Shown here piece by piece: positions 54,477 to 64,000 of a stretch of 64,000 nt of DNA; the first letter of the stretch is position 1, and every line of letters begins with the position of its first letter. Source of the DNA: Chromera velia. Taxonomy: Eukaryota; Sar; Chromeraceae. Position numbers and translations under genes: made by a program. The notes beneath the pieces were generated by a model, which was given only the letters and a program-made list of their open reading frames with translations, ran no database searches and was not told the DNA's origin. The stretch lies in contig JAHBMJ010005563.1 in NCBI GenBank assembly GCA_018398765.1, positions 3,866 through 67,865 on the forward strand, given 5' to 3'.

Positions 54477-55854
54477 AGATTTTGTGGATAGAGGCCCATT
54501 CTGTTGACCCGACTTTCTGAGTGGAGGAGAACTTTCTGAAGACCTGACTGAGAATTTTTTAGATCAGCATTTTGATGGGTCAGCGCGCAGCCAGGAAGTG
54601 CTTTTTGGCCTTGGTGGCCGGCCGGGCCCTGGCCCGCAACGCGTAGCTTGCCTTCCGAGGCCGTCACATGGTTGGCCGATCTAAAATCGGCTCCCAAAAT
54701 CGGCTTTCCGTCGAATGTTTCAAGTCGATCAGAGCACGACCTAGTGCCGCCTCTCTCCCATCACACAGACTTGCTCTCCAGCGATGAAAGTAGGCTTTAT
54801 CGAAAGCCCAGAGGATTGGCTTCTTTGCTTTTTCTTGGGTTTTGAATTATGACATTCACTCTACTGGTTGCCCTGAGAGGGTAATTTCGATCTTCCATCA
54901 CGAAGAGCACGGCCCGTCTCCACGCAAAGGGGCCTACGAAGTTGCCCCAGTAAAGCTTCCATTGAATCCTTTCCGTGCGTGCACTCTAACAAGCTCTAGA
55001 TGAGGAGCTGGAAAGGCTTTCTGGATGAGGGGGCCAGCTCTGGGTGGCCAGAAGGTGAGCCACGTTATGAATTTTTGTATATCTGTACTGCAGGTCAGAC
55101 TGAGCCTTTCTCAGAGGACCGTTTGTCGGTGTTTGGGTTTCGTAAGGAAGCATTACGGCTGGTAATCTCGGGTGATCTGAAGTTGTAGGAGTGAGGCGCA
55201 GCTCTTGTTTGTATGAGAATTTGGAGGTAGGGCTCCTAGCTGGGTGGACTAAAACCCAGTGACCAGTGCCGGGCCTCACCCAGAAAAAACAAGAACGCTA
55301 TGATGGCCGGTCGTGGGCAAGGCCCTCTAGCTAGAGGCCATGGATCGATCAGGCTTTCAGAAGCTAAGCATTTACCTCTTACACGGTCATAGTGTTCAAC
55401 ATTTGTTTGGTTGAACTGCTTTCTGTGGGTGTCAAATCGGCAGATCTGTTTGCGGACATTCATTCTTACCTTTCATGGGGGTTGCCCGCTGTGTGCTCCC
55501 TTCTTACATCAGTGTGCGGATTCGACGTATTCCATTAGAAGTAAAAGTTAGCTTGTTTGTGCATTACACTGCGCATTGTCACATGCCTGTAGAGTCTGCA
55601 ATCACTCCCCGACATATCAACATACTATAACTCTTTCACCTCACTCACGTCCAACAATTTCCAATATATACACCACAAACCCATTAAACCTTATCTTTAA
55701 AAGTTGTTCATACTTTCATGCAGGTAAGAAGCAATAAATAGAATCATTCTAAGTGCTTTAAAGACTTAGTTTTTTATATAAAATTTAGTGTAATATATAG
55801 AAAATTAAAAGTCACTTTCTACTACAAAAGTTTCAATTGTCAGTACAGTTAGTT

Positions 55855-56241
55855 GCTGCTGACAGTGCTGGAGGGGGGGCCGCTCCTGCAGGGCCCGGCG
55901 GGAGGATCAATTTGAAACCAAAGGAGGCGGCCGCAGACGCAAATGCTGAGAAGGCTAGGGGGAAACTTCCCCCTCCTGAGAAAGTCATCACTCCGGGTGA
56001 GGAAGGCTACTAACCTCTCTATATTCACCTCCAATACAAGGAGCTTGTTGTCGGCCCTGGTGCGGCACAGAGGGTAGCCGAACTTACCAACTCTGGATGC
56101 TTAGCTGCCCAGAAACAGGATAGTTCCAACACCAATAGCAATAGCAAACGTGTACACGGTTCTCCGTCTTACCCCATTGTCATCTCTCCGCAACCGAATA
56201 AAAGCCCACGAGCACCCACTCCTGGAAAGCCGAAAAGCTAG
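55855..56241 (+). pseudogene. Element A frame remnant in copy 2
   Basis: Translates to the same Lys/Pro-rich protein as the copy 1 frame (KLPPPEKVITPGEEGY shared). It appears non-functional: its upstream part is separated by element B and the frame is not fully open. High similarity to copy 1 indicates a fairly recent common source. Confidence 0.6.
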
Positions 56242-56779
56242 AGAAAAAGCTTTCAGCAGCTCCCACCACCGATCGATTCGATTCATATTGAAGAAAGTGA
56301 TCATGAAGAAGAGGAAAAGGAAGTGCCATAAAGCTGAGTGATTGTCACTTCAATGTTGGTACGTGCTCTAACTTTATCGTATCAACAAAAAGTCATATGC
56401 AATTTCAAATCTATCAATTTTACGTTCTTAATCTCTATTAGTACTAGAGTGAGTCTCAGTGACTAGTGTATATACACTGCCACACAGGCATATTTTTTTT
56501 ACGGAACTGATAAGTTATAATTTTATATATATTTTTTAAATTTTTGAAACACACATCAGAAATGTTTTGATAACTATTGTCATGAGAAAAATGATCAGAG
56601 TGACAGTAAGTCAGTGACTCAGTGAGGAACCCTAAGAGGTTAACCTCAAATCTTAATTACCTCAAATATCAAATATTTGAGGTTGAAGCTCAAATCAAAT
56701 CAAATTAAATTAAATCAAATCAAATATAATCAAATCAAACATGGTCATTAGACATGCAAAGGGCCCGGAAAAGCATGAG

Positions 56780-57664
56780 TCTAGGCCGAATTACGGATTG
56801 TGTAATTTGGAATTATGGTTTGTGTAATCTGGGAGTGGAGGCCGAATTACGGATCGTGTAATTCGGAATTACGGATTGTGTAATCTGGAAGTGGAGGTCG
56901 AATTACAGATTGTGTAATTCGGAATTATGGATTGTATAATCTGGGAGTCTAGGCCGAATTACAGATTGTGTAATTCGAAATTACGGATTGTGTAATTTGA
57001 GAATTTGACCCGAATTAAAGATTGTGTAATTTGGAATTACGGATTATGTAATTTAAGAATTTGAGCCAAATTACAGATTGTGTAATTCGGAATTACAGAT
57101 TATGTAATTTCGGAATTTAAATTGAATTACAGATTGTGTAATTCAGAATTACAGATTGTGTAAATGAGGAACTCAGATTGAATTACAAATTGTGTAATCT
57201 GCATCAAATTACAAAAAAATAGGAATTACAAAATATTTGTAATTCGACAAAAATATAATTTTGGGAAAAGATCTCAGAAATCGACGAAAACCAGTCAAAG
57301 AAATAAAATCAAAGGATTGTGTTGGATAAAAAAACGTAAGAATGCAACGCAGAATTCTCAACTTTTGACCGAATTACAAATTCTGTAATTTGTGATTACA
57401 AAATCTGTAATCTTACTTAAACTCGATCATCAGCCTCTTAGCTTATCTAGCTTCCCAATCTACCTTAGAACTGACTACTAGCAATCAAACAGGAAAGAAA
57501 CATTCTATTCTACTCTTCTATAGTATACACAACGGAATCCAGTTAGTCTTGCGCACAAGTTTTTCAACGATTCTGCGGGAAGGCCCTAGGGCGGAACATA
57601 TCAATCAATCAATCAATCAAAATCAATCTATGACTTCTTAGGCTAATCGGTGCCTTGGGAGTAT
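56780..57664 (+). repeat. Long dispersed repeat R, copy 2
   Basis: Direct-orientation partner of 50820-51600, with the same ~58-base subunits and the same unique part. It is longer partly through extra subunits at its start and partly through a 54-base insertion at 57576-57629 that is absent in copy 1. Confidence 0.85.
57576..57629 (+). repeat. 54-base insertion with (CAAT)n tail inside repeat R copy 2
   Basis: Copy 1 of repeat R reads attctg-tgacttc without a break. Copy 2 reads attctg, then cgggaaggccctagggcgga, acatat and caat units, then tgacttc. The same body and tail occur at 24092-24167. No clear target duplication is visible. Confidence 0.8.
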
Positions 57665-57865
57665 AATAGAACACTAGGTTCCCTAAAACTTTAATTTTTT
57701 TTTCTTTACTATATAGATTTTCTTAAGAAGGCTTTGGGGGGCCACTGTACCGTAATCGTACTGTTTTTTGGCCAGAATTTGAAAAAACACCGTACTGTTT
57801 TTTCCTAACCCTGGGGGGTGGGGGTTGATCGAAGCTGGTCAACCGCTTTCAGTTGGTCTCCACTA

Positions 57866-59087
57866 TCGCAAGGCGGCGGCGGCGGCATATTAAGATGAGC
57901 CCCGAACAAAAATTCACCTCACCGCCGCTCAAAATTTTCTATGAGGAAGGGGCGAAGGGACCGTCTTCCTTTCCCTTCGAATCGGCAAGCTATGACCTAG
58001 AAGGCATCAGACAGCCTTGCTAGACTCTCTCTAGCTGCATGGTGCAGAAAAAACGGCTCCCAGATACACAGGGAGTGCCAAGAACGACAGTCAGAGAGTT
58101 GACACTTCAACAAGTCGAAGAGGCCTTCCTGGTCTCTGAAGTCCAGAAAGGGCTGTGATGCATCAATGATGATAAATTGCATACCGACACACTCCATCTG
58201 GTCCAGGCAACTTAGTTCCAACAGGGGATAACGAATGGTTGGTGCACTGTGGACTTCAAGTGACAAGTCTGCTCAGGAACAGAAAGATACACTCCAGAGG
58301 GCGCCCTATGTGAAATTGCCGGAAGGGCTTTTTCCTTCTTGAGCGCTTCAAACCTGCAGCCATCGCACCAAGGTACTGCCCAACACTCACATGCTCTTGT
58401 CTGGAGGGAAAGAGCAGGACAGAACCACTTACCGGGGGAGCTGGAGGTCGATCAATACCCCTGAGACGCCAATTCTCCACAACAAGAAGACAAAACAATC
58501 TCGCCTTCCCACAACCAGCAGACGCACCAGAAACCTATCCCGCTGGCCTGGAAGGATGACATCAGATACAGGGCATTGGGCAAAATTGCCGGGGATCGAT
58601 TCTGTGGTCTCCTGGTAGAAAGAAGGAATGTTGCTTTGGAGGCCTGGGAGGTACTTTCCTGACTGCTCCAGACTGGAGCTGCCAGACACGCAAAAGCAGA
58701 TCAACTGCGCCACAAGACTTCACCCCGACACAGACACACTTTGTCTAGTACTAAGGGAGCGGAATGGTGCCACTTTGACCATCGGTGCTGCTCTACACAA
58801 CAAGATAGAAAGGAAGAGACGAGAGGACGAAATGACCCTTCTCTGTGTGTTGGTGTGCTTTTTGAGCAGTCTCAGCACTTTTTGGCAATTTTGAGAGTGG
58901 GCCCCGGAAAGTTGTGGTCCAAATTCATGCACCACTGCACTCAGCGGCCTCTGGGGACCATTTTGGTGCCTTTCTAGGCGTCAGACGCCACCGGGATCGC
59001 CCGGACCGGCTTAACCCCCTCAAAATTTTTTGGCCCCAATTTTTGTTCGGGGCTCATCTTGATATCAGCCTTCCACCTTGCGATGCA
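57866..59087. mobile_element. Element C, ~1.2-kb inverted-repeat element
   Basis: The 23-base word starting AAGATGAGCCCCGAACAAAA at 57893-57915 has an exact reverse complement at 59038-59060. Similarity continues outward (atcgcaagg, then ggc and gatat-like bases) and inward (ctcaaaatttt). Minus-strand frames inside (57997-58713) look coding-like in places, but I found no domain. A gggccccggaaag word lies at 58900. Confidence 0.6.
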
Positions 59088-60393
59088 GGGCGGCGCCTGA
59101 CAATCGAGATGCAGATTATCAATGCCGCTGGAGTGTTTTGATGGCGTTTAGGCCTGTTTTTCCCATTGATATAAGTCTGCATGCTTGTACAGGTTTTTTA
59201 TCTAGGACCTCACTAGATAATACCACAAAACAGACCAACACTAACCATGCATACTAGTAGGAGGGCTAGCCATGTTTGGCATACCCGGCGCACAAGCGCA
59301 CCTCGACCAAACTATAAACTATGCGTATGCACTCCCCGCCTACGCACCGTTGGCCATGCATAGTATACCCAGTGCAGAGTAGTGCAGAGGCGCACCCCGG
59401 GTCCCCAACCTAAATGAGTAAACCATGAATATCATAACCCATGGGGAAACCTCTTTCTTTTTGCATGTTACTGTGTATAAAGGGGCCCAAAAACACCTGC
59501 AGGTGACCTGCTCTCAGATAAATAGAACAACTAATGTGATCATGACGATCTCGATTTTTCTATATTTTTCTAGCGATTTTTCACTTACATTTCCGGATCG
59601 AACAGGTTTGGGAGCATACAGGTGAAACAACTTGAAACTAAAAAACAAATTATTTTACAATTAAAAACAATAATTACGTTTACATAATAGATTGATATGG
59701 AAAGTTAAGCTACTGTATATTAAAGGTTTATAGAGTTGAATTGAGTTATAGTGTCAGTACTGTACTTCTACAGTATGTCCTAAAGTATGTCATCATTAAT
59801 TGTCATCCAATTTCTGTTACACTACATTTTATGCTATGAGTCTGCGACTATCTTTCACATTCTATGCCATGCAAATGTTGTTGCAAGTACAATTTTAAAC
59901 TATATATAATTATAATTAAGTCACTATCGTCATCACCATCATACTACATATAAAATAATCATATGATTCTATTTCATATAGAGAGTCAGAACTTCAGGAC
60001 TTCATCTGGATTAGAACTTTTACATGACGATCCAGAAAATGTCTGGCACTTACTATGCGTGCAGAGACAGGCAAGCTCAGTGAAGATCTTGGCTTTTGTC
60101 TTTGCAAGCTTTGCACAGGAGTCACGTGCATACATTCTCTAACGTATTCTGAGCAAGTCCCTTACCGTATGTTCTCATTCTTTTGGTCTACAAAAAAAAA
60201 ATTTCTTCAGGACCGACCTCTTTTTCTGTAAAAGCAACCGATCTGCAGTTGTTTGTAGGTCCAAACTACTCCGATCGCTGCTTCCATGAAGTGTTCTGGG
60301 TGTCCCCCGCCTGCATGTATATTTTGAAGTATGTCCGTCCCTCCCCTTTTCTGACATTGGTCAAAAAATGTCATGCTGCGAATATTCGTCTCT
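59088..60393. other. AT-rich spacer
   Basis: No gene recognised. From 59640 to 60000 the DNA is strongly AT-rich. It forms the 3' flank of the adenylate kinase gene. Confidence 0.5.
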
Positions 60394-63300
60394 CTATCCC
60401 ACGAGAGCACTTCCCAGAGCGTCCGCAGGGCTCATCGTGCTCCCCGGGACAGAAACAAGACGCATGCTGTCGCCGTTCACTTTCTGAAATGCCGGGGGGG
60501 TTGTCTTGGGCCCTGGCGGCTGACGCTGCGGCACTGCGGTGGGGCCTCCCCCAAATCCCAGGGTGGCTGCGTTTGTAGCGAAGTTGACCTCAGAGTACCC
60601 CCCAGTAGGAGACAGCTGCGAGAACTGGTGGGCCGTCCCTGGAGCAGCGATCAGGGAGGAGGCCAGACCCCTCAAAGAGGCAGTTCTCAGGTGCTCTGCC
60701 GTCTGCGCAAAGAAAGAAAAGGGAAGGAAGAATCAAGGAAGGAATTCCGGTGGGCTGTTGCATGTGTGTTTTTTTTGCAGGACACAAAAGCCCTGAAGGG
60801 GTTAAGTTAAGGCTTGTGTGTAGAGAGAACCTACCGAGCTTTTCATTGTGGGTGAGAAGAGAAAGACAGCGTTGCGTTTTTACAGACGGACAAAACGGCC
60901 GGCTGACTGCATGCTGAACTGACTTACCCCCTTCGGAGGCAACAAGGAGGAGTGGAAGGTTTTGCTGTCGACGATCTCATCGAGGGCCTTCGCAGCTGCC
61001 TGCCGGACTTGGTTCGCGTCCAGTGCGGAGACCTCGACGACCTTGGTCTTGGGCATCCGGCTGAGAACCTGCCTCATCCCGTGCACAGAGCTCTCAAAGG
61101 TCTTCACGCGACGGAGGAGAGCCTGCACCAGAGGAAGCACGGTGGGGGGGGGCAGTATTAGAAGTCCGTCGTATAATTCACAAGATTGAATGGCTTTCTT
61201 TGGACTTACTCTGGACGTCAAAAAAGTCCCTTAATTCCTTACTGACCTCTTCTGTGTCGTCGGCTCTCTGGATCAACCGGGGCCTCACATGCGGAGGGAT
61301 GTCGTGGTCCCTCCCAGGCGCAACTGAGTAGACCTCGTTGGTCTCCGGGTCCACTCGTCTGCGTGGTCAGAGAAGTGACGAATGAATGAATGGATGGATA
61401 AATGAATGAATGAATGAATGAATGAATGAGTGGATGGATGGATGAATGAATGAATAAATATTCGAACATGAGGACGTAGGAGCGGGGGGGACACACGGAA
61501 GCGCTAAAGGAGCGTGTCTGACATCATGTGAAGCTGTTCAGACCATATATCCAGACACTCGATTTGCATAGTCTGTGTCAGTCCTGAAAGGACTTCATTC
61601 AACCCTGCATCCAAAGACATTTATTTGCAGTGAGATCTGGCAGACAGACAGACAGACAGATAGACAGACGGACAGACGGACAGACAAACAGACGGACCTA
61701 CCTGTAGATGACTCTCTGTTTGAGGGCCTCAAAAGGGCATTTGAGGATGATGACGAGGTCGGGGGCCTCCCGCCCTGCAGCCCCTCCTTCCAGAAAGAGG
61801 CTCTCCGCCTGCATGCGGGGAATTTGGGAAGCAAGGAAAAGGGGGAGCGAGCACAAATGAAATCAGTACATTACCATCACTCGAAATTGGTTGACCTTAC
61901 TGCGTCCCGTCTCTTTTGACCCATTCAACGAAAGGCAGAAAAGAAAAAGAAAAGTGTGTGTTATTGAGGGTTCATTTCGGAACACGCAGGAATGAACAAG
62001 AAGATGCATTCGAAACGAAAAAAGTGGATTCTCCTTCTACACACTCAATCTGTCTTGTCCAAGAAATGAGCTGACCTTCTACAGACAGGTGCAGATCAGC
62101 TGTGCTGAATCGCTCGGAGCCCTGCTGTCCCCGTCATGCATTTTGACTGTGACTGCGACAATCTGCCAAAGGTTTAGCCGGAGATTCTCCTTTCATGCCC
62201 GGAAAAAGAAACAAAAAGCGAATTCCATCTGAATGAATTCTGACTGACCTGACTGGCAGTCCGGGGAAATCCGTCGAGCAGCCAGCCCGTCTGTCGGACC
62301 TCAGGCTTCCCGACCTCCTCTTTGACCAAGTCGATCACCTTCTGGTCAGGCACTAACTTCCCTGCAGCCATCAGAGCAGCCAGCTCCTGTCCGTCGGGCC
62401 CTCCTGACTTGACCTTTGCACGCAGGAGATCCCCTGTCGACAGGTGGTAGAGGTTGTACCGGGGTGCGATGAACGACGCAGCGGTGCCCTTCCCGGAAGC
62501 TGGGGGACCGAAGAGAACGACCTTGAGGGGTCCCGTGAAGGGTTTCGGGACTAGATGCTGCAGAGAGAGAGAGAGATACTTTCATGTGGATGATAAAGGG
62601 AAGGTTGCTTGGCTCACTGCGTTACGATACACAGACCGAAGCTAAAGGGAAGATATAACGGAATGAGAAACGTTGTCTTGTTAGCACTCTGTGATTTGCA
62701 TGTGATGGAGATGGATATCAAAGACACCGATAGGCACCGTTTCAGTCATGTTCGGACTTCAGAAGGTCGGTCAATGGCCAAACCAATGAGCAAAAAAAAG
62801 AGAACCGCTCAGACAGACAGGGACAGGGAGGATGATAAGCGAGTGGCAGACAACCAAAGAGAAGACGAAAGGAAATGAAACCAAAATATACGACAGGAAG
62901 AAAAAAATCGGCCTACTGGGTCTTGCAGGCCGTTGATTGCCGCAGCCACAGGGTACGGAATTGTGTTCGGGTACACCGCGTTTGTTCTTCCAGAGGCAGT
63001 CTGGGCGTCTCCTCCTATGGGTTTGGGCACAACAGTGGGCTTGGCTTGTTTGGCGGGAACTCCGAAGGTTGCCTGAAAACGTTGCATGGGTTGATTGCAT
63101 ATCGAGCAGTGCTGGTTCGAGAATGAGAATGTCCATGTAGCCAAAAGAATCTAGGGTCCAGTTGTCAGGAAAAGAAGAGTTTGTTAGGCCAAAGCATTTG
63201 AAAATGAATGTACCCTTCCTGTATGCATTCTCTGAGTGACTCCCGACAACTGCCTCTCTCTGTGCTTGCCAACTGGCTGACTGACCGACCTTGTAAGTGG

Positions 63301-63701
63301 AGACGAATCTCTGAGTGACGTCCTCCTTCTCGACGTTCTTCGTCAGTCCCAGAGTCGCAGCTGCAGTCTGCATCTGGGCGCTCTTGGCCTTCCTCTGCAC
63401 GCATGCAGGAGTTCATTTAGGCATTCGATTGAATCCAGAGCGACCAGACGGGTTTTCCTTTCAGGCATATGGGTCTGCATTGGGGGGGGTTGTGTAGAAA
63501 GAAAGGGAAAGAAGTGCGGGGAGGAATGAGGCCCAGCAGGTTTCCCGCCAGCAAAGTAGAGACCCACACCTGCAAACGCATATGCAGCCTTCCCTTCTTT
63601 TCTCAAAAATGGAGTCGAGCAGCAGACAAGACCCTCACTGACCGACCAGGTTGTCGAAGGAAAGAGTTGTCGGTTGTGCAAAGGCAAAGGACTGGTTCGA
63701 C
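60394..63701 (-). CDS. Adenylate kinase with N- and C-terminal extensions, multi-exon, 5' end unresolved
   Basis: Interconverts ATP + AMP and 2 ADP. Firm exons: 63290-63394, 62917-63072, 62249-62557, 61702-61808, 61247-61358, 60928-61122, 60394-60702, in phase, 430 residues to the stop at 60394-60396. Landmarks: P-loop LFGPPASGKGT, AMP-site YHLSTGDLLRA, LLDGFPRTASQ, then DLVIILKCP, the LID region RRVDPETNEVYSVAPGRDHD with RLIQRADDTEE, and the closing helix LLRRVKTFESSVHGMRQVL. About 100 residues precede the P-loop (AQMQTAAATLGLTKNVEKED and a Pro/Ala-rich linker) and ~130 follow the core, ending PPAFQKVNGDSM and LGSALVG. These are not part of the usual ~215-230-residue enzyme and I do not recognise them. 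Upstream exons at 63643-63701 (SNQSFAFAQPTTLSFDNLV) and near 63450-63569 probably belong, but the joint to 63394 is unclear and the start may lie outside the window. Confidence 0.9.
61376..61462. repeat. (TGAA)n/(TGGA)n microsatellite in an adenylate kinase intron
   Basis: About twenty tgaa and tgga units between the exons at 61247-61358 and 61702-61808. A gaca tract at 61640-61690 lies in the same intron. Confidence 0.9.
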
Positions 63702-64000
63702 CTGCATGCATGTGCAACAGAATGAAAAATTCAGAGCGAGCAGAAGGATTCGAACAAGTTATCAAGGTTAGTGCTGAGACGCACAAAACTCTTCAGACAC
63801 TTCGCTGACACGCCAATCCACACAACCACGCAGAACTCCATGATCTCACAAACATGCCCACTGGCAGTGCGTTCTGCGTTGTACATCTATCTGTATGCAT
63901 CCAGAGTTCCGACGCGTACATGTGTGGAGGGAGACTCATTCACTCACTCACTCACTCACCCACTCACTCACTCACTCACTCACCCACTCACTCACTCACT
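63702..64000. other. Right window edge with (CACT)n tract
   Basis: No gene resolved. From about 63938 to the end the sequence is cact units with occasional ccact. It may be an intron or the 5' flank of the adenylate kinase gene. Confidence 0.6.

Larger units (their letters stand above)
52503..55854. mobile_element. Element B, inverted-repeat element nested in element A copy 2
   Basis: The sequence at 52503-52549 (aactgactgtactgacaatt then gaaacttttgtactggaaag) recurs in reverse complement at about 55808-55854 with a few changes, giving ~46-base inverted termini. The element sits inside the coding-like part of element A copy 2, interrupting it, so it inserted later. Its interior holds a ~730-base minisatellite and two strong hairpins. 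No transposase was recognised. One ambiguous base lies at 52872. Confidence 0.65.
51824..56748. mobile_element. Family A inverted-repeat transposon, copy 2 (contains nested element B)
   Basis: Ends GTGACCATGTTTGATTTGAT at 51824 and, in reverse complement, ATGACCATGTTTGATTTGAT at 56748; both flanked by TA. Orientation is opposite to copy 1. The outer ~165 bases at the left and ~890 bases at the right match copy 1 closely. The middle is different, mainly because of a 3.35-kb insertion (52503-55854). Without that insertion this copy would be ~1.57 kb, against 1.28 kb for copy 1. Confidence 0.75.

Noticed and set aside
50820-57664. LTR retrotransposon bounded by repeat R copies
   Set aside because: No reverse transcriptase, integrase or protease motif was seen between the copies, and the interval is filled by inverted-repeat elements. 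The possibility is kept only as one reading of the direct repeats.
63740-63760. tRNA-like T-loop word (gattcgaacaag) and similar words at 27354 and 63114
   Set aside because: No matching acceptor stem, D-arm or A-box at the right spacing was found.

Overview
The window looks like nuclear DNA of a single-celled eukaryotic alga with a complex plastid. Most genes carry GT-AG introns, many with acceptors of the form tgcatgcag, although several are single exons. Two small proteins start with a secretory signal peptide followed by a basic, transit-like stretch. One of these is a probable plastid ribosomal protein L29, as expected where plastid proteins enter through the ER. The gene set and the mix of dense short-intron genes with AT-rich repeat blocks fit a chromerid such as Chromera velia best. 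That identity is inference, not something the sequence proves.

Layout. 1-8537: a 15-exon LacZ-type (GH2) beta-galactosidase on the + strand, 5'-truncated by the window edge. 9997-11754: an NRAMP metal transporter (-). 12409-13107: plastid-type L29 (+). 13.5-18.7 kb: tetranucleotide repeats and AT-rich DNA with a 2.0-kb inverted-repeat element. 19.1-23.8 kb: a rhodanese-like/methyltransferase fusion (-), a small three-exon signal-peptide protein (+) and a MYND-finger protein (-). 24-29 kb: a poorly resolved stretch with minus-strand exons, five copies of a ~204-bp tandem repeat and a Merlin/ISXO2-like transposase fragment. 29543-34158: an eight-exon DNMT2 (tRNA cytosine-38 methyltransferase) on +. 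34.9-36.2 kb: a short inverted-repeat transposon (copy 1 of family A). 36994-41842: an eight-exon leucine-rich-repeat gene (-), whose first seven exons are missed if one starts at the long open frame. 43526-45130: an MFS transporter (-). 46067-47617: a SHAQKYF-type Myb protein (+). 50.0-59.1 kb: an assembly gap and a cluster of nested or adjacent repeats (long direct repeats, family A copy 2 holding element B, element C). 60394 to the right edge: a multi-exon adenylate kinase (-) with unusual N- and C-terminal extensions.

The genes do not form one pathway; they are ordinary neighbours on a eukaryotic chromosome. The repeat landscape carries the most new information: two family A copies show a TA target duplication, one holds a nested element, and a 54-bp insertion is caught against an uninterrupted copy of its target. 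No CRISPR, tRNA or rRNA was recognised. Exon boundaries were read by hand from splice consensus, phase continuity and family homology, and total exon lengths divide by three for the beta-galactosidase, DNMT2, LRR, adenylate kinase and small signal-peptide gene models.
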